From the NCBI GenBank assembly GCA_003695745.1, contig RFHW01000068.1, forward strand, positions 1 to 10,750: a stretch of 10,750 nt of DNA, in the 5' to 3' direction. Of the stretch, positions 1-6,339 are shown piece after piece. The stretch's first letter is position 1; the number at the start of each line of letters is the position of its first letter. Under the pieces are notes generated by a model. That model did no database searches, was not told the origin of the DNA, and saw only the letters and a program-made list of their open reading frames with translations. The stretch comes from Methanobacteriota archaeon (GTDB lineage: Archaea > Hydrothermarchaeota > Hydrothermarchaeia > Hydrothermarchaeales > SZUA-236). Both the position numbers and the translations under genes were made by a program.

Positions 1-195
1 GGACTTGTTTTGCAGGGAGAACAGCCCAAGGAGGGGATCCTGTTAGTTGAAGACTATTCTACGAATTTGGAACAAATGGCAAATCTAATGAACCAAATGG
101 CTCCACCAAATTTTCAGATAAACCCGGGTGCAAAACCGCGCCAAAGTGATCCATACAATTTTATTATTAGAAAACATAGCGATATCGGTTTGTAA
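1..195 (+). CDS. C-terminal end of an unidentified protein (partial, runs off left edge)
   Basis: The frame is open from base 1 to a TAA at 193-195 and gives about 64 residues. I do not recognise the family. The visible part has a hydrophobic start (GILLVEDYS), then a Met/Asn/Gln-rich stretch (LEQMANLMNQMAPP), then a basic tail ending HSDIGL. Codon use (TTA, CTA, ACG, AAT, CAA) and base composition are clearly more AT-rich than the genes after position 420. This suggests either a different gene class, recently acquired DNA, or that the frame is not coding. A start inside the window is possible (TTG at 10), but nothing like a ribosome site or TATA box supports it. A true gene tail is plausible but unproven. 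Confidence 0.3.
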   Translation, partial: GLVLQGEQPKEGILLVEDYSTNLEQMANLMNQMAPPNFQINPGAKPRQSDPYNFIIRKHSDIGL

Positions 196-422
196 CTGTT
201 ATATAGTATTATTTCATGAACTCTGGCACCCTTCGCTGACGCTTCGGCCCCTTTGGGATTCAGATAACAAAGCGGGTATTTGGCTTCTGCTATCGCCTTC
301 TGCAACTCCAGATACACGCAACACGTTAACCTAACCGCCCCTTCCCAAGCATTTAAAACACCTCTTTTTGCGCGCATCCCGCGCAAGCACCGTTGGAACT
401 GTGATTCCTATGTGAACAGCTG
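196..422. other. Intergenic stretch with no convincing gene
   Basis: This gap lies between the AT-rich frame end at 195 and the stop of the leftward gene at 423. It contains no tRNA-like cloverleaf and no good start with a promoter. The minus strand is open from 386 to 114, but the only start at its full length is TTG. The translated product mixes a plausible middle (LQKAIAEAKYPLCYLNPKGA) with an unlikely hydrophobic end, and it overlaps the plus-strand frame at 114-195. It may be a decayed gene remnant. One short hairpin is listed separately. Confidence 0.4.
368..386. other. Short perfect hairpin downstream of the DUF498 gene
   Basis: TTGCGCG (368-374) is followed by a 5-base loop (CATCC) and its exact complement CGCGCAA (380-386), a 7-bp GC-rich stem. 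It sits 37-55 nt beyond the stop of the leftward DUF498 gene, so it could shape that transcript's 3' end. There is no U-run after it on the minus strand (an A-run follows), so it is not a canonical intrinsic terminator. Confidence 0.3.
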
Positions 423-767
423 TTAGCATGTGAGGTGCAGCGCTGCCACAGCCCCTTCCTTGTCTGGCAGCCTGTTATAGGCTTCGCATGCCTCCCCTGT
501 CTTCAATATCTGCAGCTCTATCCCTCTGGACTCGATGAAACGCCTTGTCTCATCAGGCACCTTCATCCTTCCATATGCGCCTGTGCCAATGATTAAAAGC
601 CGGGGGGAACCTTCGAGGACATCCTTCAGATCCTCTTTCCGGAGCGTATGTCCTTCTCTTCGCCACCACCCGCCGTCCACCCTGTCCTGATACACTATCA
701 CGTCGCTTGTGTACTCTTCTCCATCTATGACTATGCGGCCGAATCGATAGGAGTCGATCATCGCCAT
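423..767 (-). CDS. Mth938-like (DUF498) domain protein
   Basis: This is a complete 114-residue protein of the Mth938/AAMDC/NDUFAF3-like family (archaeal COG1504). Family features visible are the opening SYRFGRIVIDGEEYTSDVIV beta region, the central LLIIGTGAYGRMKVP glycine-rich strand-turn that matches the family's IIGTG core, and the ending AALHLTC, typical of archaeal members. The fold is a small alpha/beta domain. The biochemical role in archaea is unknown, and only the eukaryotic relatives are tied to respiratory complex assembly. The start is ATG at 767, and a second ATG two codons on (761) is also possible. A minus-strand TATA box at 794-804 places transcription start a few bases before the ATG. 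The gene is divergent from thrS. Family call is firm, function is not. Confidence 0.85.
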   Translation of the reverse strand: MAMIDSYRFGRIVIDGEEYTSDVIVYQDRVDGGWWRREGHTLRKEDLKDVLEGSPRLLIIGTGAYGRMKVPDETRRFIESRGIELQILKTGEACEAYNRLPDKEGAVAALHLTC

Positions 768-793
768 CTGAATAAATGGTACAATCCAGCCCT

Positions 794-804
794 CTTAAAT
801 ATCT
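794..804 (-). promoter_or_regulatory. TATA box for the DUF498 gene
   Basis: Read on the minus strand this is AGATATTTAAG, an archaeal TATA-like box centred about 32 nt before the ATG at 767. Initiation about 25 nt downstream would give a leader of only a few bases. Confidence 0.55.
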
Positions 805-819
805 TTTTGGCTGCTGGCG

Positions 820-843
820 TGATAAGGATCGGCGGCGCTATCA
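820..843. promoter_or_regulatory. Inverted repeat between divergent promoters (possible operator)
   Basis: TGATA (820-824) and TATCA (839-843) form a dyad with half-sites 19 bp apart, about two helical turns. It lies between the leftward DUF498 TATA box and the rightward thrS TATA box. Five-base arms are short enough to occur by chance, so this is only a candidate binding site. Confidence 0.2.
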
Positions 844-874
844 TGGAGAAGGGCGGGTTTCACAGACCTCAACC

Positions 875-882
875 TTAATATA
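875..882 (+). promoter_or_regulatory. TATA box of the thrS operon
   Basis: TTAATATA is centred about 27 nt before the thrS ATG at 906. That spacing puts the transcription start at or next to the A of the ATG, so the message is probably leaderless. This box would drive the five-gene operon through flpA. Confidence 0.6.
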
Positions 883-905
883 CCTCCTCCTGTAATCTTT
901 CTGGC

Positions 906-2768
906 ATGCAGCTTCTCCTCCTGCACAGCGATTTCATCGAATACGAGGCGTTGAAGAAGACGCCTGTGGCAGAGGATGTGCCAGAGGGGCAGAAAAAGGG
1001 CCGCCTTGAGGAGGTTTTGGCCGTCTTCATGGCCGTTGAGAAGGTGGATGAAAAAGACCCCGGTGGGGCGGCTGAGGAGGCGGCGAAGGCCATTGTGGAT
1101 GTCTGCGGGAAGGTGAAGGCCGGCTCCATCATGCTCTATCCCTATGCCCATCTCAGCCCGAGCCTCTCCAAACCCGATGTGGCCGTGTCTGTGATGAAGG
1201 ATGTTGAAAAGAGGCTCAAAGACAGGGGCTACACCGTAATGAGGGCGCCCTTCGGCTACTATAAGTCCTTTAACATCCGGTGCAAGGGCCATCCCCTTGC
1301 AGAGCTCTCACGAAGGATCGTTCCAGGAAAAGAGGAGGAGGAAGGCGAGTCAGAGGCCCTTAAGGCTGAGAGGAGGCTCAAGTCAAAGTGGTATGTCCTT
1401 GACACAGATGGAAGCCTTGTGGAGGCCGAGAAATTCAACTTCAAAGAACACCCGTCCCTCAGGATATTCTATGAATATGAGACCCGCGGGACCCGTGTGT
1501 CTGAGGAGGAGCCAGCCCATGTGAGGCTCATGCAGGCCATGGAGCTCGTGGACTATGAGCCGGGCTCAGACTCAGGCAATTTCAGATGGTATCCCAAGGG
1601 GAGCCTTATCAAAAGGCTTCTCGAGGCCCATGTGAACTCTATCCTCGCCGGATACGGCGCCATGCAGGTGGAAACCCCCATCATGTATGACTTCCACCAC
1701 CCCGCGCTATCGAGATACCTCCACAGGTTCCCGGCGCGCCAGTACACCATCCGGTCCGATGACAGGGAGTATTTCCTCAGGTTCAGCGCCTGCTTCGGCC
1801 AGTATCTCATGAAACATGACATGACCATTTCCTATCGGAGCCTGCCGCTGCGGCTCTATGAGCTCACCCACTACAGCTTCAGGCGGGAGCAGAGCGGCGA
1901 GCTATCCGGGTTGAAGCGCCTCCGGGCATTTACCATGCCTGATATGCACACCCTCTGCAGGGACATGGAGCAGGCGCGTGCCGAGTTCATCGAGCAGTTC
2001 AGGCTCTCCATGAGGTGGATGAAGGATATAGAGGTGGGATATGATGTGGCCATCAGGGTGGTGAAGGACTTCTACGAGGAGAACAGGGGTTTTGTGGAGG
2101 AGCTCGCCGGGCTCATAGGCAGGCCCGTGCTCATCGAGATGTGGGAGGAGCGCTTCTTCTACTTTGTCATGAAGTTCGAGTTCAGCGTGAATGACACGCT
2201 CAAGAAGTCATCCACCCTCTCAACGGTGCAGATAGATGTGGAGAACACAGAGCGCTTTGACATAAGCTATGTGGACGAGAATGGTGAGAAGAGGCATCCC
2301 CTCATGCTCCATGCATCGATCTCCGGGAGCATAGACCGCAACCTCTACGCCATCTTAGAGCATCAGGCCATGGAGGCGAAAAAGGGCAGTAAGCCCATGC
2401 TCCCTGTGTGGCTCTCGCCCACCCAGGTGCGCCTCATCCCGGTCAGCGAGGAGCATATCAAGCACTGCCAGCGGCTTGCAGAGAGGTTTGAGGAGGCGCG
2501 GATCAGGGCTGACGTGGACGATGAGAACGAGACAGTGGCAAAGAAGATAAGGGGAGCTGAGAAGGAATGGATACCCTATATCGTGGTGGTGGGGGAGAAA
2601 GAGGCGGGCTCTGGAAGGCTCACCGTAAGGATACGCTCTGAAGGCGGGGCGCAGCAATCCCTTACAACGGAGGAGCTGATCGGAAGGATTCGGGAGGAGG
2701 TTTCAGGCAGGCCCTATCTCCCCCTCCCACTGGATCGGATGCTCTCCAAGAGACCGAGATTCAGATGA
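906..2768 (+). CDS. thrS: Threonyl-tRNA synthetase, archaeal type with N-terminal editing domain
   Basis: This 620-residue cytoplasmic class II synthetase charges tRNA-Thr. Residues 1-140 are the archaeal D-aminoacyl-deacylase-like editing domain that removes mischarged serine, recognisable from the MQLLLLHSDFIEYE start, PYAHLS (His82), GYYKSF (Lys120) and KGHPLAEL (Glu133). The catalytic core (about 200-490) has motif 2 FRREQSGELSGLKRLR (Arg326, Glu328), the zinc ligands Cys296, His348 and His469 and motif 3 GSIDR (Arg478). The anticodon-binding domain starts near 497 (MLPVWLSPTQVRLIPV). Length matches archaeal homologues and no key residue is missing. The ATG at 906 is supported by the conserved N-terminus and the TATA spacing. 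The stop overlaps the next gene's ATG (ATGA at 2765-2768). It is the first gene of the operon. Confidence 0.97.
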   Translation: MQLLLLHSDFIEYEALKKTPVAEDVPEGQKKGRLEEVLAVFMAVEKVDEKDPGGAAEEAAKAIVDVCGKVKAGSIMLYPYAHLSPSLSKPDVAVSVMKDVEKRLKDRGYTVMRAPFGYYKSFNIRCKGHPLAELSRRIVPGKEEEEGESEALKAERRLKSKWYVLDTDGSLVEAEKFNFKEHPSLRIFYEYETRGTRVSEEEPAHVRLMQAMELVDYEPGSDSGNFRWYPKGSLIKRLLEAHVNSILAGYGAMQVETPIMYDFHHPALSRYLHRFPARQYTIRSDDREYFLRFSACFGQYLMKHDMTISYRSLPLRLYELTHYSFRREQSGELSGLKRLRAFTMPDMHTLCRDMEQARAEFIEQFRLSMRWMKDIEVGYDVAIRVVKDFYEENRGFVEELAGLIGRPVLIEMWEERFFYFVMKFEFSVNDTLKKSSTLSTVQIDVENTERFDISYVDENGEKRHPLMLHASISGSIDRNLYAILEHQAMEAKKGSKPMLPVWLSPTQVRLIPVSEEHIKHCQRLAERFEEARIRADVDDENETVAKKIRGAEKEWIPYIVVVGEKEAGSGRLTVRIRSEGGAQQSLTTEELIGRIREEVSGRPYLPLPLDRMLSKRPRFR

Positions 2769-3937
2769 AAACCTCTTTGACTGAGCGCAGGCTCCTGATA
2801 CTCATCGTTGCCCTCGGATTTCTGGCGAGGGCCGGGGCAGCCCTTCACTTCACAGGCCAGGGAGCGGCGATAGACTATTTCGGCTACGATGAATCCGTCT
2901 ATTACTCCCTGGCAAGGCACATGGCCGGGACAACGCCCTTCAGCTACACACTGCAGGGGGCTGAGCTCTATTTCCAGGACTACCGCATATGGTATGTCGA
3001 TGCGCCTTTGTTCCACCATCCCCCGCTCTTTGTGTGGCTCCTGTATCTGTGGCAGCGGCTCCTGGGAAGCGACGTCCTTCTCTCGAGGATGCTGAACGTG
3101 CTGATCGGGACCGTCACCATATATGTGGTGTATCTCATCGGCAGAAGGGTCTCTGGATATGCCGGGCTCCTCTCAGCGGCATTCATCTCCCTTTCAGCCA
3201 TCAGCATCCAGCAGTCAGGGCTCCTGCTCATGGACAGCCTCCTCGCCATGCTGACAGCGGCCTTCATACTCTCGGTCATCCGCTTCTCAGAGGATGGGAC
3301 ATGGACCAGCCTCTGCCTCTCCATTGCAGCGCTGGCCCTTTCCATGTGGACCCGGTACACAGGGTCTCTGGCCGCATCCTTCCTCATAGTCTACGGGGCG
3401 CGAAAAAAGATCGGCTGGAAAGACTCTTTAAAGACCGTTGGAGCGGCCCTTCTGCTGTTCACACCATGGCTTCTGTGGAACCACAGGGTCTACGGGATGG
3501 CGATCCCCATTGGCACGTGGCAGAGGATCGCCTCCTGGCCGCAGGTGCCTCTGCCCATCTACGCCTATGTGGCCTTCCTCCCTGTGGTGGCGCCCTTCGC
3601 GGTCCTGGGTTTCCTCGGTCTCTTCAGGACAGGGAGGGATGCCTTGAAAGAGGGGCTTGCAGCCCTTGTGCTCCTCTATCTCATCACCTTCTCCATTCCG
3701 GCGGAAAAGGAGATGCGCTTCATCCTCCCCGCCATAGCGCCCCTCTCCATCCTGGCAGCGGATTACGTGGATGGTGTCAGAGCAGGCTGGAGAAGACCTC
3801 TTTCCCTTCTGGCCATCGCTGCCACAGCGGCATCTGCCTATGTGGTCGTGAGGGCAGGCTACTACTGGTACCTGCCATTCTGGCATTACCATGAGCTCCT
3901 GCCTGGACAAAACCCTTTTATGAGTGGTCTCACATAA
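2765..3937 (+). CDS. GT-C membrane glycosyltransferase, ArnT/PMT-like (family 39 type)
   Basis: This 390-residue polytopic membrane protein resembles the PMT_2/ArnT glycosyltransferases, which move a sugar from a lipid-phosphate carrier to an acceptor on the outer face of the membrane. After a first membrane helix (about 9-27) comes the GT-C acidic pair Asp42-Glu43 in FGYDESVYYSLA. The family's HPPLFVWLLYLW (85-96) and SRMLNVLIG (107-115) follow, then about eight more hydrophobic segments. The KEMRFILPAIAP segment (315-326) is also typical. It is shorter than ArnT/PMT proteins because the soluble C-terminal part is nearly absent. The acceptor and donor cannot be read from sequence, though S-layer or lipid glycosylation is plausible. 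It overlaps thrS by 4 nt, so the two are translationally coupled. Its place inside a tRNA/rRNA-processing operon is unexpected. Confidence 0.87.
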   Translation: MKTSLTERRLLILIVALGFLARAGAALHFTGQGAAIDYFGYDESVYYSLARHMAGTTPFSYTLQGAELYFQDYRIWYVDAPLFHHPPLFVWLLYLWQRLLGSDVLLSRMLNVLIGTVTIYVVYLIGRRVSGYAGLLSAAFISLSAISIQQSGLLLMDSLLAMLTAAFILSVIRFSEDGTWTSLCLSIAALALSMWTRYTGSLAASFLIVYGARKKIGWKDSLKTVGAALLLFTPWLLWNHRVYGMAIPIGTWQRIASWPQVPLPIYAYVAFLPVVAPFAVLGFLGLFRTGRDALKEGLAALVLLYLITFSIPAEKEMRFILPAIAPLSILAADYVDGVRAGWRRPLSLLAIAATAASAYVVVRAGYYWYLPFWHYHELLPGQNPFMSGLT

Positions 3938-3960
3938 AGTGTCGGAGACCATTCAGTTCC

Positions 3961-4440
3961 ATGTTCCTCGGTCACGATGAGATACTTGAAAGGATCAGGA
4001 CGCAGAACCTGATCGAAGGTTATCTGCCTGAGGCTGTGCAGGGCGCGGGTGTGGACCTCCGCATCCACAGGCTATATGAGCTCAGGGGCGGCGGCTTCAT
4101 CGGCAGGGAGGAGAGGAGGCTGCCAGAGGTGGTTGAGCAGAGCTTCACCCTCAAACCAGGCCAGTATTACCTCCTCTCCACCATGGAAAGGGTGAACATG
4201 CCAGAGGACCTTGTGGCCTTCATGTTCAACCGGTCAAGCCTCTTTCGATGCGGCGCCTCACTGCGCACAGCGGTGATCGACCCGGGCTATCACGGCGAGC
4301 TCACAGTGGGCATAAAAAATGAAGGCACAGAGGAGATCCATCTGGAAGAGGGGGCGAGAGTGCTTCAGCTCGTCTTCGCGCTGGTGAAGGGCGGGACCCG
4401 GAGATACGAGGGCAGGTATCAGGGTGGCAGGGTGGTCTGA
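3961..4440 (+). CDS. dut: dUTPase of the dCTP-deaminase fold family (archaeal Dut)
   Basis: This 159-residue homotrimer-type enzyme probably hydrolyses dUTP to dUMP and pyrophosphate, keeping uracil out of DNA. Family motifs are GAGVDLRI (28-35), FNRSSLFRCGASLRT (89-103, with Arg91-Ser92-Ser93), AVIDPGYHGELTV (104-116) and the C-terminal RYQGGR. Bifunctional and plain dCTP deaminases carry the catalytic Glu of the GxxGxxxLE motif at the position aligned with 117. Here the residue is Gly. Asp107 of the dUTPase-like IDxxYxG motif is kept. I therefore call dUTPase rather than dCTP deaminase, although automatic annotation may say the latter. It starts 23 nt after the glycosyltransferase with a weak GGAG at 3944-3947 and ends 2 nt before nop5. 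Confidence 0.82.
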   Translation: MFLGHDEILERIRTQNLIEGYLPEAVQGAGVDLRIHRLYELRGGGFIGREERRLPEVVEQSFTLKPGQYYLLSTMERVNMPEDLVAFMFNRSSLFRCGASLRTAVIDPGYHGELTVGIKNEGTEEIHLEEGARVLQLVFALVKGGTRRYEGRYQGGRVV

Positions 4441-4442
4441 GG

Positions 4443-5411
4443 ATGACCTTCACCATAGAGACACCGGCAGGCATATTGCAGTTGGACGAAAAGGGTGGTT
4501 TCTCTGGCTTCACCGGCTATGATGAGGATGAGGCTGTGGAGGGGATCTTGGGGAGATGGGCGGCTGACGCCTCTTTATCGGTGGAGGCCGCACGCTTTTT
4601 TGTGAAGGGCCTAAGAAGGCTTCTTGAGGAGGCAGGGATAGATCTGAAGGCGTATGTTGAGATCAGGCGCAGGGTGGCCTTCAAAGTGGCTGAAAGGCTT
4701 CTCCAGTCCATGCCAGGGGCGGATGAGCCCATAATACAGGCGGTGGCCATCCTTGAAACTGCGAGCCAGACCATAGGGCTCCTTGTGTCAAGGCTCATCT
4801 CCATGTGCGCCGCATACGGCCGGGCGATAGAGGCAGGGAACGGGAAGGCTGATGTGGCAGAGCTCCTTGAGGCCGCCGCATCCATACCATCCCCATTTGT
4901 GCATGGCCTCACAGCCCAGATAGGGGAGATGATGGAATATCGGGCCTCTGTGGAGTCAGAGCTGGAGGAGCTTATGAAGGCAAGGGCTCCTAACGTGGCC
5001 GGGGTCCTTGGACCGCTCCTCGGCGCAAAGCTCATATCCTCTGCAAGGGGTTTGGAGCAGCTTGCAAGGATGCCAGCATCCCGTATACAGGTCCTGGGCG
5101 CCGACCGCGCCATGTTCCGCCACCTGAGGGAAAGGGGAGCGCCGCCTAAACACGGGCTCATCTTCCAGCACCCCGCCATCTCCAGGTCGCCATGGTGGCA
5201 GCGTGGAAAGATCGCGAGGAGCCTTGCAGCCAAGACCGCCATTGCAGCGCGCCTTGACGCCTATTCAGGCGAGGATCGCTCTGAAGAGCTGAAAGAGGCT
5301 TTTCTCAGGAGGTATGAGGCCGTTAAGAAGACCTGTCAGGAGGAGCCTGCGAGGATGAGGATCATCAGGACCCAGAAGAGGAAGGGAAGGACCCGCAGGA
5401 GGAGAGGATGA
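4443..5411 (+). CDS. nop5: Nop5 (Nop56/58-like) C/D box RNP core protein
   Basis: This 322-residue scaffold of the box C/D guide RNP bridges L7Ae-bound kink-turn RNA and fibrillarin for 2'-O-methylation of rRNA and tRNA. The N-terminal fibrillarin-binding part (1-65) is short, and a helical coiled-coil region covers about 70-180. The Nop domain (about 182-275) is unmistakable: APNVAGVLGPLLGAKLISSA, then VLGADRAMFRHL, PPKHGLIFQHPAI and WWQRGKIARSLAAK. A lysine/arginine-rich tail (310-321) ends the protein. The usual GAEK motif in the Nop domain reads GADR (219-222), a conservative change. The overall length is somewhat short for archaeal Nop5. The stop overlaps the flpA start (ATGA at 5408), the usual archaeal gene pair. 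Confidence 0.95.
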   Translation: MTFTIETPAGILQLDEKGGFSGFTGYDEDEAVEGILGRWAADASLSVEAARFFVKGLRRLLEEAGIDLKAYVEIRRRVAFKVAERLLQSMPGADEPIIQAVAILETASQTIGLLVSRLISMCAAYGRAIEAGNGKADVAELLEAAASIPSPFVHGLTAQIGEMMEYRASVESELEELMKARAPNVAGVLGPLLGAKLISSARGLEQLARMPASRIQVLGADRAMFRHLRERGAPPKHGLIFQHPAISRSPWWQRGKIARSLAAKTAIAARLDAYSGEDRSEELKEAFLRRYEAVKKTCQEEPARMRIIRTQKRKGRTRRRRG

Positions 5412-6067
5412 AAGAGATATATCCCGGCGTATATCTGACAGAGGGGGACCGGCTTGCCACTGTGAACCTGGCCCCGGGAAGACGGGTCTATGGGGAGAGG
5501 CTTATCGCCGATGGGGAAAGGGAGCTCAGGGAGTGGAACCCGGCGCGGAGCAAGCTATCGGCAGCCCTGCTCAAAGGCCTCAAAACCCTCCCCATAGAGC
5601 GGAAGAGCAGTGTCCTCTATCTTGGCGCTGCCACAGGCACCACGGCGAGCCACGTCTCAGATATAGCGGCTGAGGGACGGGTGTTCTCTGTGGAGTCCTC
5701 TGTGACGCCCATGTCAAAGCTCATTGAGGTGTGCCGGGACAGGGAGAACATGATCCCGATCCTTGCCGATGCAAACCGCCCTGAGGTGTATGCGCCCCTT
5801 CTGGAGGAGGTGGACGTGATATATCAGGACATCGCCCAGAGGAATCAGGCCGAAATCCTCCTGAAGAACTCGGACCTTTACCTGAAGGAGGGCGGCCACA
5901 TCCTGCTCGCGGTGAAGTCGAAAAGCATTGACTCGACGCGAAAGGCGGGATCTGTGATATCAGATGAGGTTGCAAAGCTCAAAGACCTTTTCAGAATACT
6001 GGAGGTGGTGGACCTTGAGCCCTATGAAAAGGACCATGCAATGATTGTGGCTGTGAAAGCGCCTTAG
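5408..6067 (+). CDS. flpA: Fibrillarin-like rRNA/tRNA 2'-O-methyltransferase
   Basis: This 219-residue SAM-dependent methyltransferase is the catalytic subunit of the box C/D RNP and works with Nop5 encoded just upstream. Visible signatures are REWNPARSKLSAALL (41-55, Lys49), the SAM loop YLGAATGTTASHVSDI (71-86), VFSVESS (92-98), LADANRP (119-125) and VDVIYQDIAQRNQAEIL (135-151, Asp141). AVKSKSID (Lys170) and the late KDHAMIV (His210) complete the family's K-D-K-H set. Length is normal for archaea. It overlaps nop5 by 4 nt and is the last gene of the thrS operon. An 85-nt gap with a fresh TATA box follows. Confidence 0.97.
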   Translation: MKEIYPGVYLTEGDRLATVNLAPGRRVYGERLIADGERELREWNPARSKLSAALLKGLKTLPIERKSSVLYLGAATGTTASHVSDIAAEGRVFSVESSVTPMSKLIEVCRDRENMIPILADANRPEVYAPLLEEVDVIYQDIAQRNQAEILLKNSDLYLKEGGHILLAVKSKSIDSTRKAGSVISDEVAKLKDLFRILEVVDLEPYEKDHAMIVAVKAP

Positions 6068-6118
6068 CACAGAGGGCGTCCTCTCAGGCGTTGGCTGCTG
6101 GGGAATCCCTGGGATTAG

Positions 6119-6127
6119 ATATAAATA
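6119..6127 (+). promoter_or_regulatory. TATA box for the rubredoxin-like gene
   Basis: ATATAAATA is centred about 30 nt before the ATG at 6153, in the gap after flpA. No Shine-Dalgarno sequence is close to that ATG, so a leaderless or near-leaderless message is likely. Two tiny dyads lie upstream (AGAGG/CCTCT at 6071-6084 and AATCC/GGATT at 6104-6116), both too short to interpret. Confidence 0.6.
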
Positions 6128-6152
6128 ACAGGATGTACAATCCCCGGTTTGT

Positions 6153-6305
6153 ATGACTGAGTGGAAGTGCTCTGACTGCGGGTATTCCATGAGCGGCGAT
6201 AAGCCTCCTGAGGTGTGCCCCTCGTGCCAGCACAAGTGCGAGTTCATAGACGTCACCTGCTACATCCCTGAGTGCAAGGAAGAGGGCAGGGACTACAGGC
6301 TGTAA
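6153..6305 (+). CDS. Small rubredoxin-like, Cys-rich metal-binding protein
   Basis: This 50-residue protein opens MTEWKCSDCGYSM. It carries a rubredoxin/rubrerythrin-type pair of knuckles, Cys6-x2-Cys9-Gly-Tyr and Cys22-Pro-x-Cys25, expected to bind one iron or zinc. Three more cysteines (29, 36, 41) and His27 follow in a tail ending GRDYRL and may hold a second metal or disulfide. Known rubredoxin-like mini-proteins carry electrons or serve as structural zinc ribbons, and which applies here cannot be told. The upstream TATA box, typical codon use and strong family-like cysteine pattern support a real gene despite its size. It stands alone and converges on the nucleotidyltransferase gene 34 nt away. 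Confidence 0.82.
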   Translation: MTEWKCSDCGYSMSGDKPPEVCPSCQHKCEFIDVTCYIPECKEEGRDYRL

Positions 6306-6339
6306 TGGCCCTGTATGTCCATGGCGCCTTGGATCGGGC

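Noticed and set aside
114..386. Minus-strand frame in the left intergenic region as a gene
   Set aside because: Its full length needs a TTG start, no promoter is visible, the end is an unlikely hydrophobic run, and it overlaps the plus-strand frame. Kept only as a possible remnant.
2989..3894. Long alternative plus-strand frame (301 codons) inside the glycosyltransferase gene
   Set aside because: Rich in Pro/His/Arg/Ser with no recognisable motif, in a GC-rich region where off-frame stops are rare. The overlapping frame has clear GT-C motifs and membrane segments.
3428..3952. Minus-strand frame of 174 codons opposite the glycosyltransferase
   Set aside because: Low-complexity charged product with no family features, fully antisense to a strongly supported gene.
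4517..5242. Minus-strand frame of 241 codons opposite nop5
   Set aside because: Compositional shadow of nop5: Ser/Ala/Arg-rich with no domain, promoter or ribosome site.
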